DNA of 64,000 bases from Hyalella azteca (Eukaryota > Arthropoda > Malacostraca > Amphipoda > Hyalellidae). The DNA is taken from NCBI RefSeq assembly GCF_000764305.2, contig NW_025944682.1, forward strand, positions 168,711-232,710, in the 5' to 3' direction. How positions within the stretch are numbered: position 1 is the first letter of the stretch; each line of letters opens with the position of its first letter. A program made the translations under genes and the position numbers. This document shows, in pieces, positions 25,701 through 36,515 of this stretch. The notes beneath the pieces are model-generated. The model saw only the letters and a list, made by a program, of their open reading frames with translations. It was not told the origin of the DNA and searched no databases.

Positions 25701-26327
25701 ATTGTTAATGGATCAATGGATTTAAACCATATTACTCCAAGTTGAGGCACAACAATTCAAACATGCTGAAAATCTCTAGAACAATCTTAACTCGAACACT
25801 GTAACTCCTCATAAATGAATTGCATTTACAGCATCGCGAAAGCTTTGAATGCGAACGTACGGCGGAGCATTCGGCGACTGCGGAGTTCATTTCGGCAAGC
25901 TGACACCAGCCGGCCTCGTCCAGCAAGCCTTCACGAGAACGGCCAGCAAATCTGGACGACGCAAGTGCACAATATTCCTCCATCCCAAGTTCCAGAAACT
26001 CAACAGCCAAGCCTGAACATCGGTGATGCTCCGTCTTCACTGCACGAGGCTCCTTATATCCCTCCCGTTGATTACATGGGCGAGTCGACTGAGTTATCAG
26101 AGGATCCACCCCCCATTTACCAAACACTTGACCCATTGTCGCGACAAAAGGTCTTGAAGATGCTGCAGAGAGCGGGCATTAGGAGGAGCGTTCACTCGGC
26201 GGCAAGAAGCAGTGGTCGGAGATCACAAAATGACCGCAGCGATGAAAATGTTTTAGTCGCACCTCAGCAGACGACGTTGGAGTTGCAAGGTCTTGATCAC
26301 TTAGCATTTGATCACGAAATAGTTTAG
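13749..26327 (+). CDS. SLC6-family transporter, bedraggled-like, 5' incomplete
   Basis: Nineteen phase-compatible exons: 13749-14543, 14708-14814, 15118-15243, 15604-15734, 16259-16397, 16693-16768, 16936-17057, 17433-17578, 17936-18018, 18358-18497, 18957-19253, 19425-19553, 20016-20167, 20952-21077, 21462-21539, 21929-22123, 24874-25023, 25337-25542, 25832-26327. They give at least 1,230 residues. The first ~300 are Ser/Arg-rich and disordered. Twelve membrane segments follow: TM1 (FNISRF, relic of the family NxWRF), TM2 (LHVALGQ), TM3-5, TM6-7 in exons 9-10, a ~100-residue insertion in exon 11, and TM8-12. The cytoplasmic tail has PPPSY and PPPIY, possible WW-binding motifs. The long N-terminus and SLC6 core suggest Drosophila bedraggled, linked to planar polarity; ortholog status is inferred. 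Substrate unknown. TM1 lacks the family Trp and TM6 lacks the usual SLG, so ion coupling is doubtful. Exon 13's acceptor is weak; no start Met was found. Confidence 0.85.
16045..16249. repeat. 41-bp minisatellite abutting an SLC6 acceptor
   Basis: Five units beginning TTGGGTTCAATGCACAGAAC start at 16045, 16086, 16127, 16168 and 16209. The last unit runs into TTTTCTTGCAG, the acceptor of exon 5 at 16259. Array length changes would alter the branch-point region. Confidence 0.93.
17592..17779 (+). mobile_element. Dispersed (GTCY)n element, copy 3
   Basis: Same 5' end, GTCY tract, GAGAAAATGCGC and ACTGAGTTATATTTTTT end as copy 1. It inserted in the intron just after SLC6 exon 8. Confidence 0.82.
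18034..18190 (+). mobile_element. Dispersed (GTCY)n element, copy 4
   Basis: Begins TTTTTAGCGCATTTTCTC and ends CTGAGTTATATTTTTTT, with a shorter GTCY tract. It sits 15 bp downstream of SLC6 exon 9 in the same orientation as copy 3 upstream. Confidence 0.85.
20327..20606. repeat. Diverged tandem duplication of ~140 bp
   Basis: Copies at 20327-20467 and 20468-20606 share CAATACCAACGACTTTTC, CCGCCTAATTTTACAATGG and GATTATCAAGATTTCACAAG. They lie in the intron between SLC6 exons 13 and 14. Confidence 0.88.
20601..20662 (+). repeat. Partial duplicate of SLC6 exon 12 3' end and intron start
   Basis: CCCTCCGTTTTGGTGCCTTT and the following TTCTTCTTGTTGT match CCCTCCGTTTCGGTGCGTTT at 19.54 kb, where exon 12 ends at its GTGCGT donor. 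In this copy the donor reads GTGCCT. It is a diverged copy of an exon-intron junction, about 1.06 kb downstream in the same gene. Confidence 0.7.
20672..20738. repeat. Short tandem repeat (TGAGGTGATAAATTC)n
   Basis: About four units of 17 bp of the form TGAGGTGATAAATTCTG lie just before a SINE-like element. Confidence 0.85.
20745..20885 (-). mobile_element. SINE-like element, copy 1
   Basis: The reverse complement of this block matches 53729-53862 almost base for base. Shared words are GGATCCCTTGTGAATCAAG, CACGAAAAGTTCAAGAATTG and a (TTCTA)n tail. Its 3' part carries AACAGGCCATGGGCCTA, a variant of the SINE tail seen at 22.74 kb. Confidence 0.75.
22099..22258 (+). repeat. Tandem repeat built from SLC6 exon 16 end and its donor
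   Basis: The last bases of exon 16 (AAGTCCGGCCAGTATCGAG) and the following GTCAGAGAAGTATA are repeated with steps of 42, 42 and 28 bp, starting at 22103, 22145, 22187 and 22215. Each copy carries a GAG/GTC junction usable as a donor. Reading past the first donor meets an in-frame TAG within 15 bp. Confidence 0.9.
22735..22975 (-). mobile_element. tRNA-derived SINE
   Basis: On the minus strand the element begins with a box-A-like TGGCCCAGTGA, then box-B-like GGTTTGATCCC about 50 bp later, as in RNA polymerase III promoters. It ends with AGAATCGGCGACAGGCC and a short ATT tail. It sits in intron 16 of the SLC6 gene, antisense to it. Confidence 0.75.
23611..24049. mobile_element. TTAA-flanked MITE, 439 bp
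   Basis: Perfect terminal inverted repeats GGGGACCGGCTACCCT / AGGGTAGCCGGTCCCC are bounded by TTAA on both sides (23607-23610 and 24050-24053). TTAA target duplication is the piggyBac signature. No transposase is present, so it is non-autonomous. It lies in SLC6 intron 16. Confidence 0.88.
24056..24452 (-). pseudogene. Possible decayed coding fragment, unidentified
   Basis: Two overlapping minus-strand frames, one with SPKRAEKIEKEVWKDLRTL, have protein-like composition and look like one sequence split by a frameshift. It begins directly beside the TTAA MITE and lies in a transporter intron. I do not recognise the family. A chance open frame is possible. Confidence 0.25.
25054..25250. repeat. 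72-bp tandem repeat, 2-3 units
   Basis: Units share GCTGCTAGGAACTTGCC, ATAGCTCGACACG and TCCATGTACCAATAAG, starting at 25054, 25126 and 25199. They lie in the intron before SLC6 exon 18. Confidence 0.88.
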
Positions 26328-27562
26328 CTTTAGAACCCTAACTCCTGATAGTTATTTTACGGTCAATTAATCATGCAAAAATCGTATCAATGACATATTA
26401 ATGTAACACAAGTGCCTTGGTTCACGTCTTAAGTTAGTGCCAGGGATTATAATTTTATCATACAATCGTGGCTTGGGAAGAGAATTCTCAAGAATACTTT
26501 CTTTTATCCTATTTAAATTTTGGGGGTATAAATACTCTTCACAACGCCTAGCACTTGACGAATTCAGGCCAATTAATATTATTCGATTTCAAACGTGCTA
26601 CATCTCAGCCAGTTTGAGGAATACTATAATTAAGCAGCTATATGGAATTTTTAACCATTGAAATGAGGCATAAACCTGTCATTAAATATATACAACTAAT
26701 ATTATTCCAACTCGCATCTAATAGTGTATATAAATTGTGTTTTTCTTGTTAAATATATATCAACTTGCTTGCCAGCCATTCTCTTTCCTCTTTAAACTCC
26801 TCCAATTCTAAGAAATGAAAATTATTAAAAAAGAGCATAGTCAAGAAAGAAGCGAGAAAATGCAATGCAACCTTTATGATGAAAACCTCAACAATTAAGC
26901 CAGGTCTTCCAGACAAATCATTTATGATGTTCTAGCTAACGAAAAAAAAATTATGAACAATTCCCGTTGTTCAAAACTTTCGGAAGGAAAAATGCAATGG
27001 GCCATTGAATATTTGATATTTAATTTGAAAAGTATGGAACATACGGATGCGAATTGCAGTCTATAGAGCTAGCTTTTGAATCATAGCCACAGTATCAATC
27101 AATGGACAGCCGCCACCAGCGGGTACATTCAGGAAAATAAATATGTAAATTTAATTAAACGATTGTCTAGCGCCTCGAAGTGTCACTAACAAGAATGCAT
27201 TTTATCTTTAAAAGTGAACAACTAAACAAACCCCAAATTACGAATAAATAGACATGTCATTGACACAGAGTGAATTAAATATAAGGAAATACTCAAATCG
27301 TCCAAGAAAAATATAAAAAAAAATTCATCACATAAGTAGTGAATGGAGTCGCATTAAATACGAATGCAATTATCAAAGCCTAGCATGCTTCTGTGCGACT
27401 GAGATGAAGAAATATCGAGTGTGACTGACATAAAATTACCCTGGATGGAAAATTACCATTCTGGGCAACTAAGATTAACAAATATCAATAATTTTTTCAG
27501 TTCGACTAGCTGACAGTATGTACAACAACTTTACTCGTCTAAAAATTCATAACCAATACTCA
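26328..27562. other. SLC6 3' flank, no gene
   Basis: AT-rich sequence after the TAG stop. A canonical AATAAA is at 27136-27141, far downstream. Nothing else was recognised. Confidence 0.5.
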
Positions 27563-27782
27563 ACGTCTCCTAAGAATCACTAACATTTAACATAACTAAA
27601 AAATCACTTGGATCAACTGTGTGGCCATTAAATAGGAGCAGTAAAACCTCCAACACTCGTCGGATGAGGCTTACGTCTACTAAGAATCACTAACATTTAA
27701 TATAACAAAAAAATCACTTGGATCAACTGTGTGGCCATTAAATAGGAGCAGTAAAACCACCACCACTCGTCGGATGAGGCTT
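27563..27782. repeat. 111-bp tandem duplication
   Basis: Two copies, from 27563 and 27674, share AAAAAATCACTTGGATCAAC, GTGTGGCCATTAAATAGG and ACTCGTCGGATGAGGCTT. It falls in the likely 3' UTR of the minus-strand gene at 27.8 kb. Confidence 0.92.
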
Positions 27783-27799
27783 GTGCAGCAGGTCAGCCA

Positions 27800-28401
27800 T
27801 TACACTTTCACAGGCGCCTGCAGGGACAGCTTGCGCAGAGAAAATGACGAGATCGACACGCCAATCAAGAACAAACCAAAGGCTCCTGTGTGCACGGCTG
27901 TATCTACATTCTTCTGTGGCTTGACCTGTGAAGAGTCAAAAGCATTACCTTTTTCATCCAGTCACTTCAACTATTAATTACTATATCCAAGAACTTGCAA
28001 GGGGCATTATTAAAACCTACCATTACCATTGGCGGTAAACCAATCATTTAGCTAGTTTTTTGAAGCATCTGAATTCCCAATACAAAAAATATAAGTATCA
28101 ATTTACTGACATCCAAAACATTTTCAATGTGGACTTGAAGTACTGGTACCTATATCAATTGAGTACCAGTAAATTATCAGACTATCTGAACAAGCTGAAC
28201 TATCTCCTAAATGTGGCCTGAAATGTTTTCCTAAATTAAATACAGATAATGTATCATTATAGTGAGTCTTTTATAGGTAGTTCTTTAACTACATATGTTG
28301 GTACTTACAAGTGACCTTGCAACATTGGCACCACCAACATTGCGGACAACATAGACAAACATCCTCTGTGCTGGCGATGATCTTAAAAGTAAGAGGAGTT
28401 C
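27800..28401 (-). CDS. Small membrane protein, last two exons, family unknown
   Basis: Exon A (28309-28401) is preceded by CCATGTTGCAG and ends at GTAAGT; exon B (27800-27925) is preceded by CTTCACAG and ends in TAA. They join in phase 0. Exon A encodes a hydrophobic start (ELLLLL), then MFVYVVRNVGGANVARSL. Exon B encodes VKPQKNVDTAVHT, one membrane segment (GAFGLFLIGVSISSF), and a short basic tail. If translation starts at the exon A Met (28360-28362) the product has 59 residues. A possible upstream non-coding exon ends at a GTATGT donor near 32.5 kb. I do not recognise the family. A second frame is also open across the same junction, but the chosen one has the clearer membrane-protein pattern. 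Confidence 0.5.
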
Positions 28402-30263
28402 CTGCAACATGGGAAAGACTGCATTAACCAATTGAGGCTCACAATAAGCAATATAACATCAATCTACATGAATAGGTAATTTAGAATATTTATTTGAATC
28501 AAGGTTCCTCCCTAAATTCAATTATAATAAACAATTGTTACCAACATTCAAATTGCATGAAATCAACAGAAGCTTAACAGTTACAGAAAAATTATTATAA
28601 GGAATCTTGAAAAGAAAATAACATGTATGAAACAAATGTAAATGGCTGGCCCAAAGCAATTGAGGAACTTGCTTCATTGCTCCTCCACACAAGTTTTCTA
28701 TGTTCACATCCCTTCTTTCAGATTACCAAATAAGATATTCACTAAAAACTGTCTTGAAAAGTAGCAATAGTACCTAAATTATTCAAATAACATATACCTA
28801 CTACATGAATGTACCAACAATTTACTTTTTTTTGAGTGAATAGCAACAACAAAGTTGAATAGAAACAATTCTCAACAACAATGAATAGCAACAACTTTTA
28901 CCTTTTTACTTTTAAAATCTTGCACTTCCAAAAGTATTTTAGTCTAGCACCTCTGATGCCAAAACTTACATATACACAGTTACAGTGGGAAGCCAGTACG
29001 GTATATAAGAAAATTAGCCATGTTAGGCAGTGCATAAATTCATCCAAAAACTCTAATGAATAAATGAAGGCTTGAACAGTGAAAGTCAAGCTATTACATA
29101 TGATCCATCAACACTCATAATGGGCAGGGAGTGTATGTAGCCAGAATCTCAACTAGACATTGATGTAGTGCAGAGCACAAGCATTTCCAAGATCACATGG
29201 AATTTATCAACAAAATAGTAATTGAAAGACTAGTTCAAGGATGGACGCTGAATTGGTATAAAATACAGAAGAAAGAGCGACTTGTTTCTTGATTTGAATT
29301 AAGATTTTTACTTATGACAAATAAGCAAATTGAGTCATTAGCAGGGAAGCAGGATTGTTATTCACTAGATGGTTTTGACCTGATATCAGAATAAACTAAG
29401 ACTGGCTAAGTTGAAGCTTTGAAAGGATATATATGTCATGAACCTTAACTGACCATCAATGAACTTATTGTTTGTGTCAACATACTAAGCCAGTCTTTTA
29501 GGCTTTTCAGTTTCATTTCCTTTACGAAAATTTCACCCACTCAATAGTTCCATAAGTCAATCATCATGGCTACCATTATCAACATACATACATGAAATAT
29601 AAACAAATGGTGAAAAAGTCCTAGACTTAATAGAAAACAGCAACTAAGGATCCTTGTTATCCCATTGCTCCTTCAGAGTCCAGACTCATGAAACCAGAGT
29701 ATGGCAGAGAAAGAAATAAATAAATGTAGTCTGCAAACTTGGATAAATACTCTCACCCTGGCTAACACGACTAGGTATGCACAAAAAATAGACAAGGAGC
29801 ACAACAAAACAACAAAATGGCAACTAAGCATATTTTGTTTTTGGCATGCAGTAGACCTCCTCTAATCCCCATGCTCAATGACAGTTTAATTTGACAAACT
29901 CATGCGTGAAAACAAATCAAGGAATCTCAATTATTACCAGAGCATTTTGTTTACAGAGAAATTTCTTTTCTTTACTTGCTTAGTATTATTTGGCTGATTT
30001 GCGCAAAGAGCATAAAAAAGTTTAAAATTGGCTTTGTTCATTAACAAAACATATAATAAGAAAAATATTAATCAGACCTTTTTTGTAAATGTTCTCCAAA
30101 TTTCAATGTTCTGAGAGAATGCAATAATCATTTAATAAGTTGCATGGTGGCAAAGTAGAAACTTTTTTAGACATCCTTTTGGAGTCCTACAAGTAGATCA
30201 TTAAATGTACATGGATACCAGCATTATCATGTACATACCTAGTCAGCCTAGGGCCTAGGCCAG
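28402..30263. other. Likely intron or intergenic, nothing recognised
   Basis: AT-rich sequence upstream (in gene sense) of the small membrane protein exons. No further exon with good splice signals and coding pattern was found. Confidence 0.4.
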
Positions 30264-30846
30264 GGCTGGAAAAGTCCTACTTTTTCCTAAAATGTTGTAG
30301 CTCTAATATCATATGATTTCAGTAGGTATGAAATCTTGTGGCTCAAATGTAATATATTTTTTTATTGAAAAAATTATTGTGGTTTGCACTTTGCAAACAT
30401 GTCGTTTCCTAAAATTTTAAAGTTCCGCAATGATGGCACAATCTGCAGTACTTCAACGCTCCTGTCAAAATATCCTGCAGAACATAATAACAACAAGTCA
30501 ACCCAAAACGTTTCCTTGAAGATTGCATAGCAGCAGTCAAGTCAGCAAGGCTGGAAAAGTCCAATTTTTTTCTGAAATATAGCAGCTCTAATATCATATA
30601 ATTTCAGTACGTACCGTACTAGGTATGAAATCTGGCAGATCTAATGTCATACATTTTTTGTTTGATTGAAAAAATTGTGGTTTGCTCTTCACAAACATGA
30701 CATTTCATAAAATTTTAAACTTCCGCAATCTGCAGTATATATACTTCAATGCTCCTGCCTCCTGCCAAAATAACATGCAGAACGTAATAACAAGTCAGCT
30801 CAAAATGCTTCTTCCATGAAGATTGCATAGTTGCAGTCACGTCAGA
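30264..30846. repeat. Tandem duplication of ~285 bp, diverged
   Basis: Two copies begin GGCTGGAAAAGTCC at 30264 and 30549. They share TCTAATATCATAT, TTGTGGTTTGC, AAATTTTAAA with TTCCGCAAT, GAAGATTGCATAG and GCAGTCA-GTCAG. Indels suggest an old duplication. Confidence 0.85.
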
Positions 30847-30886
30847 GTGGTCTTACTGCATTAACACTTGTTCAGTTGCTGCTCAA

Positions 30887-31239
30887 CACATTGACTACGA
30901 TTGCTCCATCTTGTACTGTTATTTCATTTTTTGTACTTTTTTTAAGCAGGGTTGCCAGACGGTCATTTTTTTTGGACAAATTCCGTGATTTAGTTTTTTC
31001 AATTGCGTTGGCCGGCTAAAATTTATGATAGGGGTACTTCCTAATTAAATTTAAATACTGCAAAAAGAAAATAAATGGAATTTTCATAGCAGAACCTACA
31101 AATAAACTAGTATACATTGAATTGTCAGCCTTTTTTGTTCTCGGATTTGGCCGATTTTAGGCAACCTGAATTATGTACCACTACCTCCTGGAGAAATACA
31201 TTTTGTGGTACACATATGTACCAATACGTAGTCAACGTG
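30887..31239. mobile_element. piggyBac-type MITE, 353 bp
   Basis: The left end CACATTGACTACG and right end CGTAGTCAACGTG are inverted repeats with one mismatch. The right flank is TTAA; the left flank is TCAA, a mutated copy. The termini resemble those of the clear TTAA element at 47.5 kb. Inside, CAGGGTTGCCAGACGG near 30.95 kb and GGCAACCTG near 31.16 kb may mark a nested hAT-type element. Confidence 0.65.
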
Positions 31240-31741
31240 TTAAGTGAAGACAAATGCTAGTGACTGTTTTTTGTATGGGACTTTGTAAATAGCATGGGAC
31301 TTAGTAGTTAGTATGCATGGGACTTTGTAAATAACAAGTTTGTGGGCCATAAATGGTTTTTCTTGACCAAGATATGGAATTCACGGCTGGCAAACCTATG
31401 AAGCCATGGCTCGACCGCTCGAAGAAATGGAACCACGGCTGGCAAACCTATGAAGCCATGGCTCAAAAAATCCTGCCTGCAAATCAGAGTGGTCAGACTG
31501 AATCATCACATGTTTACTTGCTATTCAAGTGAATACAAATGTTAGTTTTTCTGTTTGACCTAATTCATCAATATTATTAATTTCTCATTATCATTAATCC
31601 ATCATTTAAACATATCAGTATTAGTAATAATTTATCATTTATTTATCCTTCATTTATTCTTTATTAATCCTTTATTCAGCATGTATTCATAGCTTTTATT
31701 CATAATTTATTAATTTTATATTTAATATTCATCATTTAAAA

Positions 31742-32110
31742 CTCTTATGGTGCCAAAACCATGAAACTGGAATTTATTCTGTTCAATTCTGCCTTTTGTG
31801 AATTCATACCATTCATATCTAACAGTCACACTCACAACTACTCACAACCAATCCAATGGCAATGGCATTACCGGTAGATGATTAGTCCATTTAGTGATTT
31901 ACTGCATTAGGACCAATACCATTACTGCCCCACGGCCCCCACCCACCTGCAGCCTGCAGGCAAAGTCTTGAGCCAAAATGTTTCAGGTTAGACATTAGAA
32001 TAGATAGCCTACAAAATGAGCTTTCTAATGGTGTTAAAATTGTTTAAATTGGCTCATAGGAAACCTTGAAATGATAGTTTTTCTAAAAAAAATTGCCAAA
32101 AATTGGTTTA
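31742..32110 (+). repeat. Dispersed repeat family C, copy 1
   Basis: Shares CTTATGGTGCCAAAACCATG, TAGAATAGATAGCCTAC, ATGAGCTTTC and GGCTCATAGGAAACC with 54.85-55.12 kb in the same order and orientation. No termini or coding capacity were seen. It may be part of a larger unclassified element. Confidence 0.75.
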
Positions 32111-32581
32111 TTTTTCTGTTATTGCTCCAATTTTGCTTAAATTGCTATACCTACTTAACCAACCACTGCTGATATCCATGATAGTTTAACTGACATAACT
32201 GTCAAGTTGTCAACTCACACTCATAAAAAATAAAGGTCATCAAAAGATATAGGCTAGGAATGTATTTAAAATAAAAGTCTGCTGTGCTCAGAAAGTCAGA
32301 CCAACCTTCTAAGGCTTACGGAAGGAAATTAAGAGGAACAAATGAAAGAACTTTTGAATTTGATCTATTCCTAATAAATATCATGAGAACTATTGACCGC
32401 ACAATTACGATTAGCACCCATATCAGAACATGAAATACGCGGCACATTTTGCACTGGTAAAAACACCGATGCATAAGATTTTGCACCGAAATACATACCT
32501 CAGGCGCTAGCGTCGAGCTTCGCAACACCAACCCGCTCCAAGCCTACAGTGCACTGTCGTGCTCGCACAGCACGTCAGCAC

Positions 32582-32896
32582 CAGGGTTGCCAGATGGAGC
32601 CGAGTGAAAAAGGCCAATTTAGCTCACAAAAAAGGCCACAAAAGGCCTCATTTGAAATTAATAAGAAATTCTTAAATTAAAGGTAGTTCTAACCATTCGC
32701 AGGGCATGCATTTACTCTCAACGCTTTGAGAAAGCAAAAAAACAACCAAATTATCAGAAAAAAACGGGAATTACACTTTTCATAAAAAAGGCCCAAAACG
32801 GATAAAAAGGCCAAATTATTTTTTGTCAGGCCAATGCCTTTAAAAAAGGCCACATCTGCGAAATTTGGCCTGAAAAAGGCCCATCTGGCAACACTG
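32582..32896. mobile_element. hAT-type MITE, 315 bp
   Basis: Termini CAGGGTTGCCAGATGG and CCATCTGGCAACACTG are inverted repeats with one mismatch. Flanks GTCAGCAC / CACAGCAC share their last six bases, consistent with an 8-bp target duplication. The interior is rich in AAAAAGGCC words and has no transposase. Confidence 0.8.
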
Positions 32897-33489
32897 CACA
32901 GCACTGACAGCAGCACGCAGATCGCAGACGGCAGCGGCGGAGAGGTGGGCGGGTGGTAGAGTTTGCTCATAAAGGAGGCGACAGGTAACTGGCGCCAGCA
33001 ATCCTGCTGCTAGGTAGCTAGAAACCGTCATAAACTTCAAAGATATACTACTAACTTTTTTTTAACATACTAATTCAGGACGAAGGCATCGCTGAAATTC
33101 TTGTAAATCTCTATTAGTTTTATTTATGAAAATAAAAGTACACTTTCTCTTTTCTGATTTATTTGTTAACTTTATTTGCACAACTTCGTACATTTATTTT
33201 CAAGGACATAATTTTAGTTAGATTTTATTTACAATATTTCACGCACTAAATCTCTTGATATGGCCGTGACCTTGAAAATCCGCGACGGTGCCAAGTCCTG
33301 GGTTATTTTCTATGCATGCCATTAATATCAGTTAAGTGTATTCGTTCATCACAATGTAAGATCAGCACAATACTAAATAAATTTAAATATTTGATCCATA
33401 GGCATAATTGTTAGCTCTTCGATTTAGACGTCAAGTTCTAACGAAATTTACTGCGGGATGCACTCGTCGATATGATGTACTTGTCGACG

Positions 33490-33701
33490 TACGATTTTGT
33501 TTGGTACCCCTGACAATCTTGCATATTATGGCGGAATGCCCGAGCCACAGCAATACTCGGCAAAACTACTACACTAACACTGCTGCTCTCAGCCCGGACG
33601 AAATGCTGTCTAGGATACTGAAGAAAGTTCCCCGAAGCATCTTTAGAACAGACAACCTCAGACGATACCTAATCGAGTGCAACCTGCTGCCGGAGATCTA
33701 G
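33490..33701 (+). pseudogene. LINE ORF2 3'-end fragment
   Basis: The frame reads TILHIMAECPSHSNTR, like the H-x-x-x-x-C zinc-knuckle region near the C-terminus of I/Jockey-type LINE reverse transcriptases. It ends after LRRYLIECNLLPEI and a TAG. The reverse transcriptase and endonuclease parts are absent. Confidence 0.6.
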
Positions 33702-36515
33702 CACGGCGACATGACATAGGTCAGAGAAGACCCACTCTACACTCTTGACAAAACACCACATTCGTGTCCACACATGACCATAATTAAGATGAGACGACAG
33801 AAGTCGGAGCTAACAGGCGCCTCAATAATAGATCAGCCTACAACCGAGGCGAGATGGATCAGGCTGCGAGACTGAGACCAACGAAAAACCTGACCCTGCA
33901 AAACCGAATATAGCACCTTCGGCACGAAATAGACGAAGCTGTTCTGATGCGCTAGAGATCTCTCACGTACTACTACTCGACGTACGATAAATTATTAGTA
34001 GTGTTATCTCGCTAAAACATATCAATAGTAACCTGCCTACTTCCCAATATCTTCAATTCCTTTCGATTCAATTTCATTGTACGTACTACCTAGCAATGTA
34101 ATAAAAGGAAAGTTAACGAGCATCGGCGTGGATCAGAATACATATATTAATTGAATTTGTATCACATTGAAGTTTAACTGAGACAAAAAAAAATCGCGAA
34201 ACTGAACTAATGCAAAGAAAAACAGGATAGGGCGTTGTCTAGTTAATAGAGCGTCGTCCGGGTTGATTTGTTGAGATTATCGGACCTATCAAGGAATACA
34301 GCTTTCAACTTATGCAAACAATGAAACGCTACAAAGCAACAGCTTCATTTTCACAACTGGTACATTACATAAAAAAGCGTATCTCAACAATTTTCCGGCT
34401 ACTCTACAACGTTTCTGAAGGACGAGAGCTTACAAAACCATGGGAGAAACGGTGACATGGGAATTAATGTTTTACATATTAAAAAATATTGCTGTAAATA
34501 TGAAATAAACAACACGTCAGTATAAACGGTAACGCACTGCTGCAATGAGAAGAAAGAGCCGAATTAAAAAGCCTAGTTCATGTTAGCCTATCAGAGTCTG
34601 CATTAATATATTTATTAAATTGAAACAGCAATTCTTCAGAAAACGAAGTCTTTCCCCAAATCGATTTGACTCATTTCTACTCTATAAGAAATACTTAAAC
34701 CTTGCAAAAATAGTTTATCTCAAACAATGAACTGGTACGTATCGAAGACTAAGCGTTAATAACCATCAGGAATTTAAACTCTTGGGAACGTTTAGGAATG
34801 AAGGCATTGTGATGTTAACTATCGTTTGTTATAATCCTGAGCTGAGTAAGAAGACCGTCTCCGTCGTATTCGGAGCCACCTCTGTCGCACTACACGCCTT
34901 CCACGTCCTGTGATGCAAACGTGCCAGCAACACGCTTCATTCAAAGTGCTAACAAACAATTATCGTGACACGAGCTCAAAAATATAATAAAAATTTGACA
35001 AAATGACAAAACGTTCTCTTGACGGCTTCGAATCCATCGCCTCACAGGCATGTAAGCAAGTGTTCGTTGATGTAACGTCTCAATTACGATTTCACGGCGA
35101 AAATTTTCTTGCTAAACTTGGACATTTTTTACTAAGAAAAAAACACAAAAAGTTGAATGCAAGATATAACATGAAACTTGTTTTGAAAATTATTCTAGTC
35201 TTTGAGAGGGTAACAAAAACGACAGTAACAAAATAGCATCGAATGAATAGGCACATCAAACTAGCGGTCATTGTACATTTTTAAACAATAAATTAACGGC
35301 ATTTTTAGGTTTTCAATTAACAGTAAGACATGTCCAAAGGAGAACCTCAGAAGATTTATTTTGAATGGAAACGAAACAATTGTAATGGCGATGCAATTCA
35401 GCTAGACAATTCTAGGCGCTCAACAACACTCCTCACATATGAGCAGCTTAGGCCACTAGCATGAAATACTCCGCTCGTTCCTACTAGCTTAACTCAATTT
35501 AATCGCTAATCAAACATGAATTGCTCCAATGACAAGTTTCACAGTTTTCTGATTCTAAATTATAATAAAGTCAGCAGAAATTACCTAACTACATTTAATG
35601 TGAAGATTTAGGGAAGTGTATTAGATCCAAACACTAAAAACTTGCTTAGACACAAGTCTAACACACGTCATAACAAACTTTCATGCATCACTTATATACA
35701 AAAAGAGATACTTTGAAATAGAAAGTATGGACAAGTGATGCAAGAAGTACCAGTAATATTTAAAAGAACAAAATGTAACTGCAATATTTGTTAAGATACT
35801 TTCTACTGAACTGTTCATACTTGCGACCCATCCTAGTTGCTCCTTCGTGAATATAATTGAACACAATTCATAATTTTAAGAGAAAGAAATATTAAATAAA
35901 GTAGAAAGATAAATATTAATATGGGTCGAAGTGAGTACGCTAACTGAAGAAATGAGAAATCATTCAGGCAAAAGCGCTGTAAATGAGGGTTCACATCGAC
36001 TAGGCCATAACAGATATTCTCGGTAACAAGAGAAGCAGCGTGAGGTACACACAAACGATTGTTTGACACGTCTAATAATTAATATTAAATCCAAATATTA
36101 TCGCAATGAACAGTAATAGCGTTCATAGTTGTTGTAAGCGACTATAAAAACTTTCATTAGTCCGACATGTGAAATTAAAGAAATTTTAAGAACAATAAAA
36201 TGATTAAAATTGTTTTTCGGACCACTAGGGTTAGCGTTGAGATACTTGAAAAGAAATATACAACACACACTGAGAAATACAATGAAATTTCTAGAATTGT
36301 AAAATTTTGCTGTGGTGTCCGGGTCGTAAATTAGCAGCCGCGCATCAATAAAAGGTAAAAGTTAGAACATGCCACAAAATACAAACGTGAAAATATCAAT
36401 CATCAATGATTGATATTTGATTGATAGCACGAGCAATTTAAATTTTCAATACAGGAGAGCAATTCTAAATATGTTCAAATAACAGCCTGTTTTGCTGAAT
36501 TAAATAATTCAAAGC
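33702..36515. other. RAD52 3' flank, no gene recognised
   Basis: AT-rich sequence between the LINE fragment and the RAD52 stop. It probably contains the RAD52 3' UTR. No RNA gene or transposon termini were seen. Confidence 0.45.

Noticed and set aside
32316..32531. Minus-strand frame of 71 residues
   Set aside because: It reads past a good GTATGT donor into intron-like sequence, and its start is non-ATG.
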